DNA of 64,000 nucleotides from Azoarcus sp. CIB (GCF_001190925.1 NZ_CP011072.1:3410001-3474000); one strand, 5' to 3'; positions 17,697 through 26,882 are shown, numbered from the stretch's first letter. Numbers and translations: made by a program. Notes: generated by a model not told the origin, from the letters alone.

Positions 17697-19103
17697 TCAG
17701 ACGACCTTCCCCGGATTCATCAGTGCGTGCGGGTCGAGAGCCCGTTTCACCGCCCGCATCAGGTCGAGTTCGACATCGGACTTGTAATGGGCGTTCTCGT
17801 CGCGCTTCAGCTGACCAATGCCATGCTCGGCCGAAATCGACCCATTCAGTGCGACGACCAGGTCATGAACGATGCGATTGACCTCGCCGGTCCGGGCCAC
17901 GAACGCGGCGTTGTCGACGGCAACCGGCCTGGAAAGGTTGTAGTGCAGATTCCCGTCGCCGATGTGGCCAAACGTGACGATGCGCAGATCGGGCCATATC
18001 GCCGTCAGCGCCGCCCGAGCCCGCTGCAGGAATTCGTGGATGCTGCTGACAGGCACGGAGATATCGTGCTTGATGCTGATCCCCTCGATCTTCTGCGCCT
18101 CGGAAATGTTCTCGCGCAAGGCCCACAACGCACGGGCCTGAGTGAGACTGGAAGCGATTGCACCATCGACGACCAGACCGCTTTCGATCGCCCCGTCGAT
18201 CACGCGCACGAGCATGTCATCCACAGCAAAGCCATCGAGTACGTCCGCAAGTTCGACTAGAACGTGCCAGTCGCGAGCACCGGCAAGCGGTGCGCGCGTC
18301 CCGGGAATGTGGCGCAGCACGAGTTCGAGAGCAGAGCGACCGACGAGCTCAAAGGCATTGACACGATCCCCGCAACGATCGCGCAGCAGGGCCAGCAGGG
18401 CGACCGCGGCCCGTGGATCGGGAACGACGACCCAGGCGGTTGCGGTTGCGCGCGGACGCGGAAACAGCTTGAGGGCCGCTGCAGTGACAATACCCAGAGT
18501 TCCCTCGGCGCCGATGAAAAGTTGCTTGAGATCGTAGCCGGTGTTGTCCTTGCGCAAGGCGCGCAGCCCGTCCCAGACGCGTCCGTCGGGTAGCACAACC
18601 TCGACACCGAGCACCAGCTCGCGCATATTCCCGTAACGCAAGACCTGCACGCCGCCGGCATTCGTCGAGATGTTGCCGCCGACGAGGCAGCTTCCCTCCG
18701 ACGCTAATGACAGCGGGAACAGCCTGCTGGCCGCGTCGGCGGCTTGCTGGACGGCCGCAAGCGTACACCCCGCTTCTGCGACGAGCGCATTGTTCGCTGC
18801 GTCGACCGTCCGGATGCGGTTCATGCGTGCCATGCTGATCACGACCGAGCCACCGTCGGCGAGCGGCGTCGCTCCGCCACACAGCCCCGTATTGCCCCCC
18901 TGCGGCACCATGGGAACATCTGCGGACGCACAGATGCGCACGACGTCAGCAGCTTCTCGCGTGTTACCGGGCTTCACGACGGCAATCGCCCGGCCCGTGT
19001 AGCGCCCGCGCCAGTCCGTCAGATAAGGAGCCATGGCTACGACATCGTTAATCACATGCAGCGCTCCGACCGCGCCGGCCAGCGCAGCGACCACATCGTT
19101 CAT
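17697..19103 (-). CDS. FAD-linked 2-hydroxyacid dehydrogenase (GlcD/D-2HGDH family)
   Basis: 468-residue flavoprotein of the vanillyl-alcohol-oxidase fold. The FAD-binding domain shows VPQGGNTGLCGGATPLADGG (about 63-82) and SLASEGSCLVGGNISTNAGG (133-152). The C-terminal catalytic domain has the metal/substrate region FGHIGDGNLHYNLS and ISAEHGIGQLKR. The family oxidises D-2-hydroxyglutarate, D-lactate or glycolate; the precise substrate is not visible. The open frame reaches further upstream, but the ATG overlapping the patatin-gene stop (ATGA) begins the family N-terminus. It forms an apparent unit with the patatin and rimO genes. Confidence 0.88.
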   Translation of the reverse strand: MNDVVAALAGAVGALHVINDVVAMAPYLTDWRGRYTGRAIAVVKPGNTREAADVVRICASADVPMVPQGGNTGLCGGATPLADGGSVVISMARMNRIRTVDAANNALVAEAGCTLAAVQQAADAASRLFPLSLASEGSCLVGGNISTNAGGVQVLRYGNMRELVLGVEVVLPDGRVWDGLRALRKDNTGYDLKQLFIGAEGTLGIVTAAALKLFPRPRATATAWVVVPDPRAAVALLALLRDRCGDRVNAFELVGRSALELVLRHIPGTRAPLAGARDWHVLVELADVLDGFAVDDMLVRVIDGAIESGLVVDGAIASSLTQARALWALRENISEAQKIEGISIKHDISVPVSSIHEFLQRARAALTAIWPDLRIVTFGHIGDGNLHYNLSRPVAVDNAAFVARTGEVNRIVHDLVVALNGSISAEHGIGQLKRDENAHYKSDVELDLMRAVKRALDPHALMNPGKVV

Positions 19104-20065
19104 GACGCACGTCCCGTGACCGTACGCCCAAGCACGTAGCGCAGAGCCGGCAACATACCGGTGACCGCTGCCTCGCCTTCCGCGATCGCCTCTCGTGCAC
19201 GGTGGAAGTCCATCGTGCCGATGTGCGCGAGCCGTGGAGAAATCTGCACCTCGGCAGGTTCGCCCGCCAGGCGGCTGCGTGCGATGCGCACCTGCATGAT
19301 GTTGATGCTGGACGTAAGCACGGTCATCAGGGACGGGAGGGATACATCGGCACCGGCCGCTTGGGCACCACGTACATTGCCGTTTCCGTTCGTCGGGAGG
19401 CCGAGACGCGCGAAGAGCCGCTCCGTCCAGCCCTCGGAGGTCTCTTCGACCTGCTCCACCGGGGTGGCGCGCCACGCCTTGCCGATCATGTCAGAACCCA
19501 GATCGACCGCAATCACGACGTCGGCCCCCATCGCACGACACAACGACACGGGCACAGGATTCACGAGCCCACCATCGACGAGAAGGCGGCCGTCGCGCAC
19601 GATGGGCGTGAGCAGTCCGGGCAGCGCGATCGACGCCCGCACGGCCTGCGCGACGCTACCCTCGCGCAGCCATATCTCGCGCCCCGTTTCCAGCTCGGTC
19701 GCAACGCACGCGAACCTGCGATCGAGCTGCGAGAAATCGCGATCGACGAAGTTGCGCTCGAAAAACTGGATGAGTTTCTCACCCTTGATGAGGCCACCGC
19801 GCAGGCTCACGTCGAGCAGGGAGACGACGTCCTGCCACTTGAGCGCTTCGGCCCATTGGGTAAGCTTCTCGAGATCGCCGGACGCCATGGCGGCACCGAC
19901 GAAGGCGCCGATGGAACAGCCGCAGATGATCTGCGGCTCGATCCCCTCGCGGGCAAGCACGCGCAGCACCCCAAGGTGCGCCCAGCCGCGTGCCGCGCCA
20001 CTGCCGAGCGCCAATCCGATGACGGGGCCGGACTTGCCTGGATTCTGCGGCGTCGGCTCGAACAT
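19100..20065 (-). CDS. Patatin-like phospholipase (RssA-like)
   Basis: 321 residues with the patatin catalytic dyad: oxyanion motif GLALGSGAARGWAHLG (17-32), nucleophile serine in CGCSIGA (GXSXG) and aspartate in VDGGLVNPVPV. There is no signal peptide, so it probably acts in the cytoplasm or on the inner membrane leaflet. The bacterial members resemble E. coli RssA/YchK, of unsettled physiological role. It sits 15 bp downstream of rimO and overlaps the flavoprotein start, suggesting cotranscription. Lipolytic activity is inferred from the dyad. Confidence 0.88.
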   Translation of the reverse strand: MFEPTPQNPGKSGPVIGLALGSGAARGWAHLGVLRVLAREGIEPQIICGCSIGAFVGAAMASGDLEKLTQWAEALKWQDVVSLLDVSLRGGLIKGEKLIQFFERNFVDRDFSQLDRRFACVATELETGREIWLREGSVAQAVRASIALPGLLTPIVRDGRLLVDGGLVNPVPVSLCRAMGADVVIAVDLGSDMIGKAWRATPVEQVEETSEGWTERLFARLGLPTNGNGNVRGAQAAGADVSLPSLMTVLTSSINIMQVRIARSRLAGEPAEVQISPRLAHIGTMDFHRAREAIAEGEAAVTGMLPALRYVLGRTVTGRAS

Positions 20066-20080
20066 CGGCGGAGCCTCCTG

Positions 20081-21412
20081 TCAGGCTAGCGGCTCGGCGT
20101 ACAGGTCGTGCACGTCGCAGTCGGTGATGCGCACCCGGGCGAACTCGCCGGGCTCAAGCCCCTCGCCATTCGGGATGATGACAAGGCCGTCGATCTCGGG
20201 CGCATCCCCGGGGGACCGGGCGACCGCGCCGTCCTCCTCGATGTCGTCCACAAGAACGGTCATCTCACGGCCGATCCAGCGCTCGAGACGCTGGGTCGAG
20301 ATGTCTTCCTGGAACTCCATCAGGCGCATGCGGCGTTCCTCGCGCACTTCGTCGGGGACCGGGTCCGGCAGTTGGTTCGCCTCGGCGCCCTCGACGGGGG
20401 AATACGCGAACGCACCGACGCGATCGAGCTTCGCCTCCTCGAGGAACTGCAACAGCAGCTCGAAGTCTTCGTCGGTCTCGCCGGGAAACCCGGTGATGAA
20501 GGTGGAGCGGATCGTCAGGTCCGGACAGATGTTGCGCCAGGAGCGGATGCGTTCGAGCACGTTCTCGGCGTTCGCCGGACGCCGCATGGCCTTGAGGATG
20601 CGCGGACTGGCGTGCTGGAACGGGATGTCCAGATAGGGAAGGATCTTGCCTTCGGCCATCAGCGGGATGAGCTCGTCCACGCTGGGGTACGGATAGACGT
20701 AATGCATGCGGACCCATACGCCGAGTTCGCCCAGCGCTTTCGCGAGGTCGAGCAGGCGCGTCTTGATGGGGCGCCCGTTCCAGAAGCCTGTGCGGTACTT
20801 GGTGTCAACGCCATATGCGCTGGTGTCCTGCGAGATAACCAGAAGCTCCTTCACGCCCGCATCCACCAAGGACTCGGCTTCGCGCATCACTTCGTGGATC
20901 GGGCGCGACACGAGGTCACCGCGCAGCGACGGAATGATGCAGAAGGTGCAGCGGTGGTTGCAGCCCTCGGAGATCTTCAGGTACGCGTAATGGTTCGGCG
21001 TGAGGCGGATACCCTGCGGCGGCACGAGGTCGGTGAAGGGGTCGTGCGGCTTGGGCAGGTGCTGGTGAACCGCCTTCATGACCGCATCGGTCGCGTGCGG
21101 ACCGGTGACGGCAAGAACTTGCGGATGCGCCGCCATCACGACATCGTCCTTGGCGCCGAGGCAACCGGTGACGATGACCTTACCGTTCTCGGCAAGCGCC
21201 TCGCCGATCGCGTCGAGCGACTCCTCGACGGCGGCATCGATGAAGCCGCAGGTATTGACGACCACGAGATCGGCGTCGTCATAACTACCGGAAATTTCGT
21301 AGCCCTCGCCCCGCAAGCGCGTGAGGATGTGTTCGGAGTCGACAGTCGCCTTGGGACAGCCGAGGGAGACGAAACCGACTCGCGGTACGCCTGGGGTCTT
21401 GTTCTGGGTCAT
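20081..21412 (-). CDS. rimO: Ribosomal protein S12 methylthiotransferase RimO
   Basis: 443-residue radical-SAM enzyme that adds a methylthio group to the conserved aspartate of ribosomal protein S12. It shows the N-terminal UPF0004 domain with cluster cysteines C19, C55 and C84, the radical-SAM motif CNHRCTFC (C151, C155, C158) and a C-terminal TRAM domain (about 375-440). The opening [16 protein letters not shown] separates RimO from MiaB. First gene of an apparent rimO-patatin-flavoprotein unit; phaR lies upstream with its own region. Confidence 0.96.
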   Translation of the reverse strand: MTQNKTPGVPRVGFVSLGCPKATVDSEHILTRLRGEGYEISGSYDDADLVVVNTCGFIDAAVEESLDAIGEALAENGKVIVTGCLGAKDDVVMAAHPQVLAVTGPHATDAVMKAVHQHLPKPHDPFTDLVPPQGIRLTPNHYAYLKISEGCNHRCTFCIIPSLRGDLVSRPIHEVMREAESLVDAGVKELLVISQDTSAYGVDTKYRTGFWNGRPIKTRLLDLAKALGELGVWVRMHYVYPYPSVDELIPLMAEGKILPYLDIPFQHASPRILKAMRRPANAENVLERIRSWRNICPDLTIRSTFITGFPGETDEDFELLLQFLEEAKLDRVGAFAYSPVEGAEANQLPDPVPDEVREERRMRLMEFQEDISTQRLERWIGREMTVLVDDIEEDGAVARSPGDAPEIDGLVIIPNGEGLEPGEFARVRITDCDVHDLYAEPLA

Positions 21413-21466
21413 GCTCTCAGGGGGGAGGTGCTCTGACCGGAGTCCGGAATGACCCCGGCCGGAATG

Positions 21467-22096
21467 TTATTTCTGGCTCGAACGGCCGCTTTTCGCTGCA
21501 GGCGCTTCCGGCTTCGTTTCCTTGGCAGCGTGCGGTGCGGCCTGCTCTTCCTTGGTGGCCGGGGCGTAGTTCGGGAATGGGAAACCGGTGAAGATGCTGC
21601 GCGTCTGGTTCTCGATCTGCTCCTGCATTTGCGAGAACATCTTCTTGCTCTGATCGACGTAGGTGCCCATCACGCTCTGCAGCGCGGGCCCCTGGAAATT
21701 GAGGAACTGGGCCCACAGGTCCTGGCTGATCGGGCTGTTCTCGCCGTAGATCGCCTGTGTCTGCTCCTGCAGCTTGGCCTGCATTTCGGTGAAGGCCTTG
21801 ATGTTGTTCTCGAGGTACTTACCCATCATCCCCTGCGTCGCATTTCCGTAGAAACGGATCATGTGCGCGAGCAGGTCGCTGGTGAACATGGGGGCTCCGC
21901 CCGCCTCTTCCTCGAGAATGATCTGGAGGAGGATACTGCGCGTGAGATCCTCGCCGGTCTTGGCATCGACGACCTGAAACTCCTCCCGCCCCAGTACGAG
22001 TTCCTTCACATCGGCCAGCGTGATGTAGGAACTGGTCCGGGTATCGTACAGACGGCGGTTGGGATACTTCTTGATAAGACGCGACTGCTCAGCCAT
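21467..22096 (-). CDS. phaR: PHA synthesis repressor PhaR
   Basis: 209-residue regulator that binds PHA granules and DNA and represses phasin and other PHA genes. It has the N-terminal PHB/PHA accumulation regulator DNA-binding domain (RLIKKYPNRRLYDTRTSSYI, about 6-25) and the following accumulation domain with repeated Gln/Met-rich helices, then a Lys/Ala-rich tail. The open frame begins upstream, but the ATG with GAGAGG 6 nt before it and the conserved N-terminus were chosen. It is downstream of phaB1, separated by a terminator, and has its own TATAAT element. Confidence 0.93.
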   Translation of the reverse strand: MAEQSRLIKKYPNRRLYDTRTSSYITLADVKELVLGREEFQVVDAKTGEDLTRSILLQIILEEEAGGAPMFTSDLLAHMIRFYGNATQGMMGKYLENNIKAFTEMQAKLQEQTQAIYGENSPISQDLWAQFLNFQGPALQSVMGTYVDQSKKMFSQMQEQIENQTRSIFTGFPFPNYAPATKEEQAAPHAAKETKPEAPAAKSGRSSQK

Positions 22097-22145
22097 CAAT
22101 ACCTCTCCTCGTCGGCGGTCAATTCCGCTCTCCACGTTCGACAAA

Positions 22146-22151
22146 ATTATA
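22146..22151 (-). promoter_or_regulatory. -10 element of phaR
   Basis: A perfect TATAAT on the minus strand about 50 nt before the phaR start, downstream of the phaB1 terminator. No good -35 is visible. Confidence 0.45.
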
Positions 22152-22170
22152 CCGCGGTGCAGAAATAAAA

Positions 22171-22190
22171 ACCCCGCCGTTCGGCGGGGT
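22171..22190 (-). terminator. Intrinsic terminator of phaB1
   Basis: An 8-bp GC-rich stem (accccgcc / ggcggggt) with a 4-nt loop, followed on the minus strand by TTTTTATTT. Confidence 0.9.
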
Positions 22191-22222
22191 CTCGCAGCGA
22201 TCCGCGGACGCGGAATACTGCA

Positions 22223-22963
22223 TCAGCACATGTGCAGGCCGCCGTTGATATTGATGGTCGCGCCGGTCACATAGCCGGCCAGTTCGGACGCGAGGTAGGT
22301 ACACAGCGCACCGATTTCCTCGGGCTTGCCGAGACGCTTCATCGGCACCGTGTCGATGATGCCCTGACGGATGTCCTCGCGGATCGCCATGACCATTTCG
22401 GTACCGATGTAGCCCGGGGCGATGGCATTGACGGTGACACCCTTGGTTGCCAGTTCGGCGGCGAGCGCCTTGGTGAAACCCAGCACGCCGGCCTTCGCCG
22501 TGGAGTAGTTGGTCTGCCCCGCCTGCCCCTTGACGCCATTCACCGAGGAGATGTTGATGATGCGCCCCCAGCCGCGCTCGGCCATCTTGGGCGAAACGTG
22601 ATGGGTGACGTTGAACAGGCTGTTGAGGTTGGTGTTGATCACCGCATCCCACTGGCCCTTCTCCATCTTGGGGAAGAACTTGTCGCGGGTGATGCCGGCG
22701 TTGTTCACCAGGACGTCGATCGCGCCGACTTCGGCTTCGATCTTGGCGACCATTGCCTTGCAGGATTCGTAATCGGACACGTCACCTTCGGCAGCGATGA
22801 ACTCGAAGCCGACTTCCTTCTGCTTGGCGAGCCACTCATCCTTCTGCGGGAAACCCGGCAGACAGTTGGCGACAACCTTCAGGCCGTCCTTGGCCAGGGC
22901 CTGGCAGATTGCGGTGCCCAAACCGCCCATGGCGCCGGTAACGAGTGCGACTTTCTGAGTCAT
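22223..22963 (-). CDS. phaB1: Acetoacetyl-CoA reductase, copy 1
   Basis: 246-residue short-chain dehydrogenase that reduces acetoacetyl-CoA to (R)-3-hydroxybutyryl-CoA with NADPH, the monomer for PHB. The Rossmann motif TGAMGGLG, the NNAG motif in VLVNNAGITRDKFF, and the catalytic Ser/Tyr/Lys in NISSVNG and YSTAKAG are present, with the PhaB-specific NGGLHMC end. The ATG before TQKVALVTGAMGG is the family start; the longer open frame upstream is not used. It is a close paralogue of the next gene but has its own promoter and terminator. Confidence 0.94.
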   Translation of the reverse strand: MTQKVALVTGAMGGLGTAICQALAKDGLKVVANCLPGFPQKDEWLAKQKEVGFEFIAAEGDVSDYESCKAMVAKIEAEVGAIDVLVNNAGITRDKFFPKMEKGQWDAVINTNLNSLFNVTHHVSPKMAERGWGRIINISSVNGVKGQAGQTNYSTAKAGVLGFTKALAAELATKGVTVNAIAPGYIGTEMVMAIREDIRQGIIDTVPMKRLGKPEEIGALCTYLASELAGYVTGATININGGLHMC

Positions 22964-23075
22964 GGTGCAATCCTCTTGCAGATTGGTGATGGGAGGCGCG
23001 TCCAGTCGCGCGACAGTCGTCCGCAACGCACCTCCTCTGACAACCGTGCGGCAGTGCATACCGCAAAGCGGGTAA

Positions 23076-23112
23076 ATTATAGGGACTTTTCTAAGAGATT
23101 GCTGCACTGCAA
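23076..23112 (-). promoter_or_regulatory. phaB1 promoter region with TGC-rich PhaR-like site
   Basis: On the minus strand a perfect TATAAT (23076-23081) lies about 112 nt before phaB1. Just upstream is TTGCTGCACTGCAA (23099-23112, plus-strand sense), a TGC/GCA-rich motif of the kind reported for PhaR operators in other bacteria. The operator assignment is inference. Confidence 0.42.
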
Positions 23113-23124
23113 AAGGAAAAATAA

Positions 23125-23155
23125 AACGGCGCGCTCCTTGCGGAAACGCGCCGTT
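23125..23155 (-). terminator. Intrinsic terminator of phaB2
   Basis: A 9-bp stem (aacggcgcg / cgcgccgtt) with a 13-nt loop is followed on the minus strand by TTTATTTTT. Confidence 0.85.
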
Positions 23156-23177
23156 GCGGACCCGGATACGGTCCCGG

Positions 23178-23918
23178 TCAGAACATATGCTGGCCGCCGT
23201 TGATGGAAATATTGGCGCCGGTCACGAACGCAGCCTCCTCGGACGAGAGGTAGGCCACCAGTCCGGCGATTTCCTCGGGCTTGCCCAGTCGTGACACCGG
23301 AATCTGCGGCAGGATCTTGGATTCAAGGATTTCCTGCGGGATTGCCATCACCATCTTGGTACCGATGTATCCCGGCGAGATAGTGTTGACGGTCACCCCA
23401 CTACGCGCAACTTCCAGCGCCAGCGCCTTGGTGAAGCCATGCATCCCCGCCTTCGCAGCGGAGTAGTTGGTCTGGCCAAATGCACCTTTCTGGCCATTGA
23501 CCGACGAAACGTTGATGACGCGCCCCCACTTGCGCTCGACCATGCCGTCCATGACCTGCTTGGTCATGTTGAACACGCTGTCGAGGTTCGTGGAGACGAC
23601 GGCATCCCAGTCGGCCTTCGTCATTTTCTTGAAGGTCATGTCGCGGGTGATCCCGGCGTTATTCACCAGCACATCCACGGGCCCCACTTCCCGCGTGACG
23701 GTTTCGACGCAGGTCTTGCATGAATCGAAATCCGACACGTCACAGGGATAGGCCTTGAAGCCATAGCCCATGTTGTTCATGGTCTGCAGCCAGTCAGCGG
23801 CCTTGGTGTTGCCCGGGGAATGCGTCGTCACGACCCTGTAGCCCAGCGCAGCGAGCTTGATGCAGACCGCCTCGCCCAGGCCACCCATGCCACCGGTCAC
23901 TAGTGCAACTCTTGCCAT
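23178..23918 (-). CDS. phaB2: Acetoacetyl-CoA reductase, copy 2
   Basis: A second 246-residue PhaB paralogue with the same landmarks: TGGMGGLGEAV, VLVNNAGITRDMTF, NVSSVNGQKGAFGQTNYSAAKAGMH and the NGGQHMF end. It follows phaC1 on the same strand with a 117-bp gap that contains a run of ten C residues inside a possible hairpin. The ATG before ARVALVTGG was chosen on family grounds. Two adjacent PhaB copies of equal length suggest an old tandem duplication; which one supplies PHB cannot be told. Confidence 0.93.
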   Translation of the reverse strand: MARVALVTGGMGGLGEAVCIKLAALGYRVVTTHSPGNTKAADWLQTMNNMGYGFKAYPCDVSDFDSCKTCVETVTREVGPVDVLVNNAGITRDMTFKKMTKADWDAVVSTNLDSVFNMTKQVMDGMVERKWGRVINVSSVNGQKGAFGQTNYSAAKAGMHGFTKALALEVARSGVTVNTISPGYIGTKMVMAIPQEILESKILPQIPVSRLGKPEEIAGLVAYLSSEEAAFVTGANISINGGQHMF

Positions 23919-23969
23919 AAACTTCCTCCTCTCCCGTTGGTCGTTTAACGAAGGGTTTCCAGTCACTTC

Positions 23970-24000
23970 CGGCAGCGCCCCCCCCCCGTGTCTGCTGCCG
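23970..24000. repeat. C10 homopolymer in a hairpin loop between phaC1 and phaB2
   Basis: Ten consecutive C residues (23978-23987) are flanked by inverted heptamers cggcagc and gctgccg. On the transcribed strand this is a G10 loop. Such runs are prone to slippage and may affect mRNA structure ahead of phaB2. Confidence 0.6.
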
Positions 24001-24035
24001 CTGGATGATTCTTGTTCCGCGCCGGTTCGTGCACG

Positions 24036-25778
24036 TCAGGCCTTTTCCTTGACGTAACGACCGGGCGCGGGCTCGATCGGCGCGTACTTCGCATTGCCAA
24101 GCCGGCCGCGCGCTGCAACCTGTTTGCCCCCATACGGCCTGAGCCATTCGATCCAGTGCAGCCACCAGCTGCCCTTCTGCTCGGCGGCTCCGTCCAGCCA
24201 TTCTTCCGGATCGGCCGCGCCGGAGGCGTTCACCCAGTAGCTGCGGCGGTTCTTCGACGCCGCATTGATCGCACCGGCGATGTGCCCGCTCGCACCGAGC
24301 ACGAAGGTCGCTTCTCCTCCCAGCAGTCCGCGCGAAAGGTAGGCGCCCTTCCACGGAACGATGTGATCCTCCCGCGTCGCGAGCAGATATGCGGGCACGT
24401 CAACCTTGCCCAGATCGACCTTTGCACCAAGCATCTTGAGCTTGCCCGGCATGCGCAGGTTATTTTCCAGATACATGTTACGCAAATACCACGTCAGGAA
24501 CGGCCCGGGCAGGTTCGTGCTGTCGGAATTCCAGTACAGCAGGTCGAACGCCTGCGGCTTGTTGCCTTTCAGGTAGTTGCCGACGACGTATTGCCAGATA
24601 AGGTCGTTGGCACGCAGCGCCGAAAAGACGTTCGCCAACTCCTGCCCGGGAAGCAGCCCCCCTTTGCCGATTGCAGCTTCGCGAGCCGTCACGCTCGCCT
24701 CGTCAACCAAGCAGCCGAGTTCGCCCGCATCCGCGAAATCGAGCAGCGTCGTCATGAGCGTGAGGCTCGCCACGGGATCTTCGCCACGCGCACGCGCAAC
24801 ACCCAGCGCCGACGTCAATATCGTGCCACCAACGCAGAATCCGAGCACGTTCGGTTTCTTCACGCGCGTGACGGCGCGCACGACTTCCAGCGCCTTGAGC
24901 GGCCCCTTCTCCAGGTAATCGTCCCAAGTCGCCGTCGACTCTGCCGCCGTGGGGTTCTTCCACGACACGAGGAAGACCGTGAAGCCTTGCTCCACCGTGA
25001 AACGCACGAGGGAGTTGTCGGGCTGGAGGTCCAGGATGTAGAACTTGTTGATGCAGGGCGGAACGATCAGCAGCGGCACCTGGGCGACCTTGTCGGTCAG
25101 GGGGGCGTACTGGATGAGCTGCATCAGCTCGTTTTCGTAGATGACGGCACCGGGCGAAACGGCGATATTGCGTCCGACCTCGAAAGCTCCGTCGTCGGTC
25201 ATCGACACCCGGCCCTTTTCGAGATCGGCAATCAGGTTCTTGATTCCACGCGTGATGCTCTCGCCTTCGGTTTCAAGAGCGGCCTTGACGAATTCGGGAT
25301 TCGTGGCTGCGAAATTGGACGGCGCTAGCGCATCGACGTATTGCCGCGTCAGGAACTGCAGACGCGACTTGGCGCGGCCGTCGGACATCGGCAGTTCGTC
25401 CGAGACCTGGCTGAGGAAGCTGGCATTCAGCAGGTAGGCCTGGCGGATGTAGTCGAAGACCGGGCTGTCGCTCCATTCCGGAGCCGAGAATCGGCGATCT
25501 CCCGGCGGAGGGGCGATGACGGGAGCGGCCTTCTCGCCCGGCTTCAGTTGCAGCATCGTCGACCACAGCGCAACGTGACGCGCAGCGAAATCCTGCTGCA
25601 GGCGCGCGAATGCTTCGGTTTCCGGCAGGGCGACACCCGGCGCGGCCTCGCCACTGCTGTCCTGCATGACTGCATGCTGGCGCGCAATGGTCTGAAAGAA
25701 GTTCTGCGCCATCGCCTGGCCGAACTGCAGCATTCCCGTGATCGCGGGGTTGCCCTGGTTGTTGTCGGATTCGGACAT
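24036..25778 (-). CDS. phaC: Class I PHA synthase, main copy
   Basis: 580-residue polyester synthase that polymerises (R)-3-hydroxyacyl-CoA at the granule surface. It has the N-terminal PhaC domain, the modified lipase box GFCVGG with nucleophile C315, the aspartate in REDHIVPW and the histidine in GASGHIAG. The stretch WWLHWIEWL near the C-terminus is typical of class I enzymes. AGGAGGGG precedes the ATG. It heads a phaC-phaB2-phaB1-phaR series on the minus strand. A second synthase occurs about 36 kb away in this window. Confidence 0.95.
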   Translation of the reverse strand: MSESDNNQGNPAITGMLQFGQAMAQNFFQTIARQHAVMQDSSGEAAPGVALPETEAFARLQQDFAARHVALWSTMLQLKPGEKAAPVIAPPPGDRRFSAPEWSDSPVFDYIRQAYLLNASFLSQVSDELPMSDGRAKSRLQFLTRQYVDALAPSNFAATNPEFVKAALETEGESITRGIKNLIADLEKGRVSMTDDGAFEVGRNIAVSPGAVIYENELMQLIQYAPLTDKVAQVPLLIVPPCINKFYILDLQPDNSLVRFTVEQGFTVFLVSWKNPTAAESTATWDDYLEKGPLKALEVVRAVTRVKKPNVLGFCVGGTILTSALGVARARGEDPVASLTLMTTLLDFADAGELGCLVDEASVTAREAAIGKGGLLPGQELANVFSALRANDLIWQYVVGNYLKGNKPQAFDLLYWNSDSTNLPGPFLTWYLRNMYLENNLRMPGKLKMLGAKVDLGKVDVPAYLLATREDHIVPWKGAYLSRGLLGGEATFVLGASGHIAGAINAASKNRRSYWVNASGAADPEEWLDGAAEQKGSWWLHWIEWLRPYGGKQVAARGRLGNAKYAPIEPAPGRYVKEKA

Positions 25779-25884
25779 CAGCCCCTCCTGAGGCGCAGGT
25801 TCGGACGCATGCGGAATTCGCTGGTCACCTAGATTCTCCCTGGACCGCGCACGGTCCCCGGCGCCGCACCCGCACTGTCGCAGG

Positions 25885-25890
25885 TAGAAT
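25885..25890 (+). promoter_or_regulatory. -10-like TAGAAT seven bases before a start codon
   Basis: TAGAAT is followed by 7 nt and then the ATG of the small membrane protein. If used, transcription would start at or next to the start codon (leaderless mRNA). No clear -35. Confidence 0.35.
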
Positions 25891-25897
25891 CGGCGCC

Positions 25898-26122
25898 ATG
25901 TACATTATCGCAATTGCCTGGCTGTACGTCGTGCTGATCGCGGCGATCTCGGACACGACGGTCGTCGGCGGCGTGCTCACCTTCGTGTTCTGGGGCGTCG
26001 GCCCGCTGGCCCTTTTCCTCTGGCTTGCGGGAACCCCGGCCCGCCGCCGCGCGGCAGCCCGCCGCGAACACATGAACGACGCACCGTCGAACGATAGAAC
26101 CGATTCGAATATCGATCAATAG
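25898..26122 (+). CDS. Small membrane protein (unknown function)
   Basis: 74 residues: two hydrophobic segments (about 3-17 and 22-44) separated by a short DTTVVGG turn, then a basic and hydrophilic tail (ARRRAAARREH onward). I do not recognise the family. Codon use is like the neighbours and the gene lies divergent from phaC and convergent with pgeF. A TAGAAT element 7 nt ahead of the ATG and the lack of a ribosome site would fit a leaderless transcript. It could be a chance frame, but the clean two-helix hydrophobic plan argues for a real gene. Confidence 0.6.
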   Translation: MYIIAIAWLYVVLIAAISDTTVVGGVLTFVFWGVGPLALFLWLAGTPARRRAAARREHMNDAPSNDRTDSNIDQ

Positions 26123-26138
26123 CGAGACAGGCCGGCCC

Positions 26139-26882
26139 TCAATCGGAGAGCCACACCAGCGAAGCCAACCGTCCCGTCACCCCGTCGCGACGGTATGAGA
26201 ACCAGCGCAAGGGGTCGGAGTAAGTACAAACGTCACCGCCGTACACCCGCTCGACCCCGATCGAGCGCAGACGCCGGCGCGCAAGCTCGAACAGATCCGC
26301 ATACCACTTCCCGTGCAACCCCGCCGGATCGAACGCACACGCAGCGTCTGCGTCGGCCGCAATGAAGCGCTCCCGAACCTCGCTGCCGACCTCGAAGGCA
26401 TCCGGCCCGATGGCGGGGCCCATCCACGCCATGATGCGAGCGGGCTCTGCATCCATGCGTGCGACCGTCGCATCGAGAATGCCCGACGCGAGCCCCCGCC
26501 AGCCGGCGTGGGCAGCGGCCACGACCGAGCCGTCGTCATCGCAGAACAGCACCGGCAGGCAGTCCGCCGTCATCACGACACATACCGCACCGGCCTCGCG
26601 CGCAAACGAAGCGTCGGCACGCGGCGGAGCGCCGTCGGCGATCGCGTTTGCAGCATCGCATACGTCGGTGCCGTGAATCTGGTCCAGCCAGCATGGCTCC
26701 GAGGGCACGACTGCGCGCAGGATGGTCCGGTTGCGGGCGACCGCGATCGTTGAATCTCCGACATGGCAGCCGAGATTCATGCTTGTCCAGGGTCCGTCGC
26801 TGACGCCGCCGTGGCGCGTCGTGACCAGCGCGCGCACACGCTCGGGAGCTGGCCAGTCGGGTTCGAACCAGTCTGGACTCAT
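26139..26882 (-). CDS. pgeF: Purine nucleoside phosphorylase / polyphenol oxidase family (YfiH, PgeF)
   Basis: 247-residue protein of the DUF152/laccase-domain family. Metal-ligand motifs are visible in DQIHGTDV, MTADCLPVLFCD and AAHAGWRGLASG. Members were called multicopper polyphenol oxidases; some are zinc purine-nucleoside phosphorylases or peptidoglycan-editing factors (PgeF), so the activity is open. The ATG overlaps the rluD stop (ATGA), showing translational coupling and deciding the start over the longer frame. The rluD-pgeF pairing is conserved in proteobacteria. Confidence 0.9.
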   Translation of the reverse strand: MSPDWFEPDWPAPERVRALVTTRHGGVSDGPWTSMNLGCHVGDSTIAVARNRTILRAVVPSEPCWLDQIHGTDVCDAANAIADGAPPRADASFAREAGAVCVVMTADCLPVLFCDDDGSVVAAAHAGWRGLASGILDATVARMDAEPARIMAWMGPAIGPDAFEVGSEVRERFIAADADAACAFDPAGLHGKWYADLFELARRRLRSIGVERVYGGDVCTYSDPLRWFSYRRDGVTGRLASLVWLSD

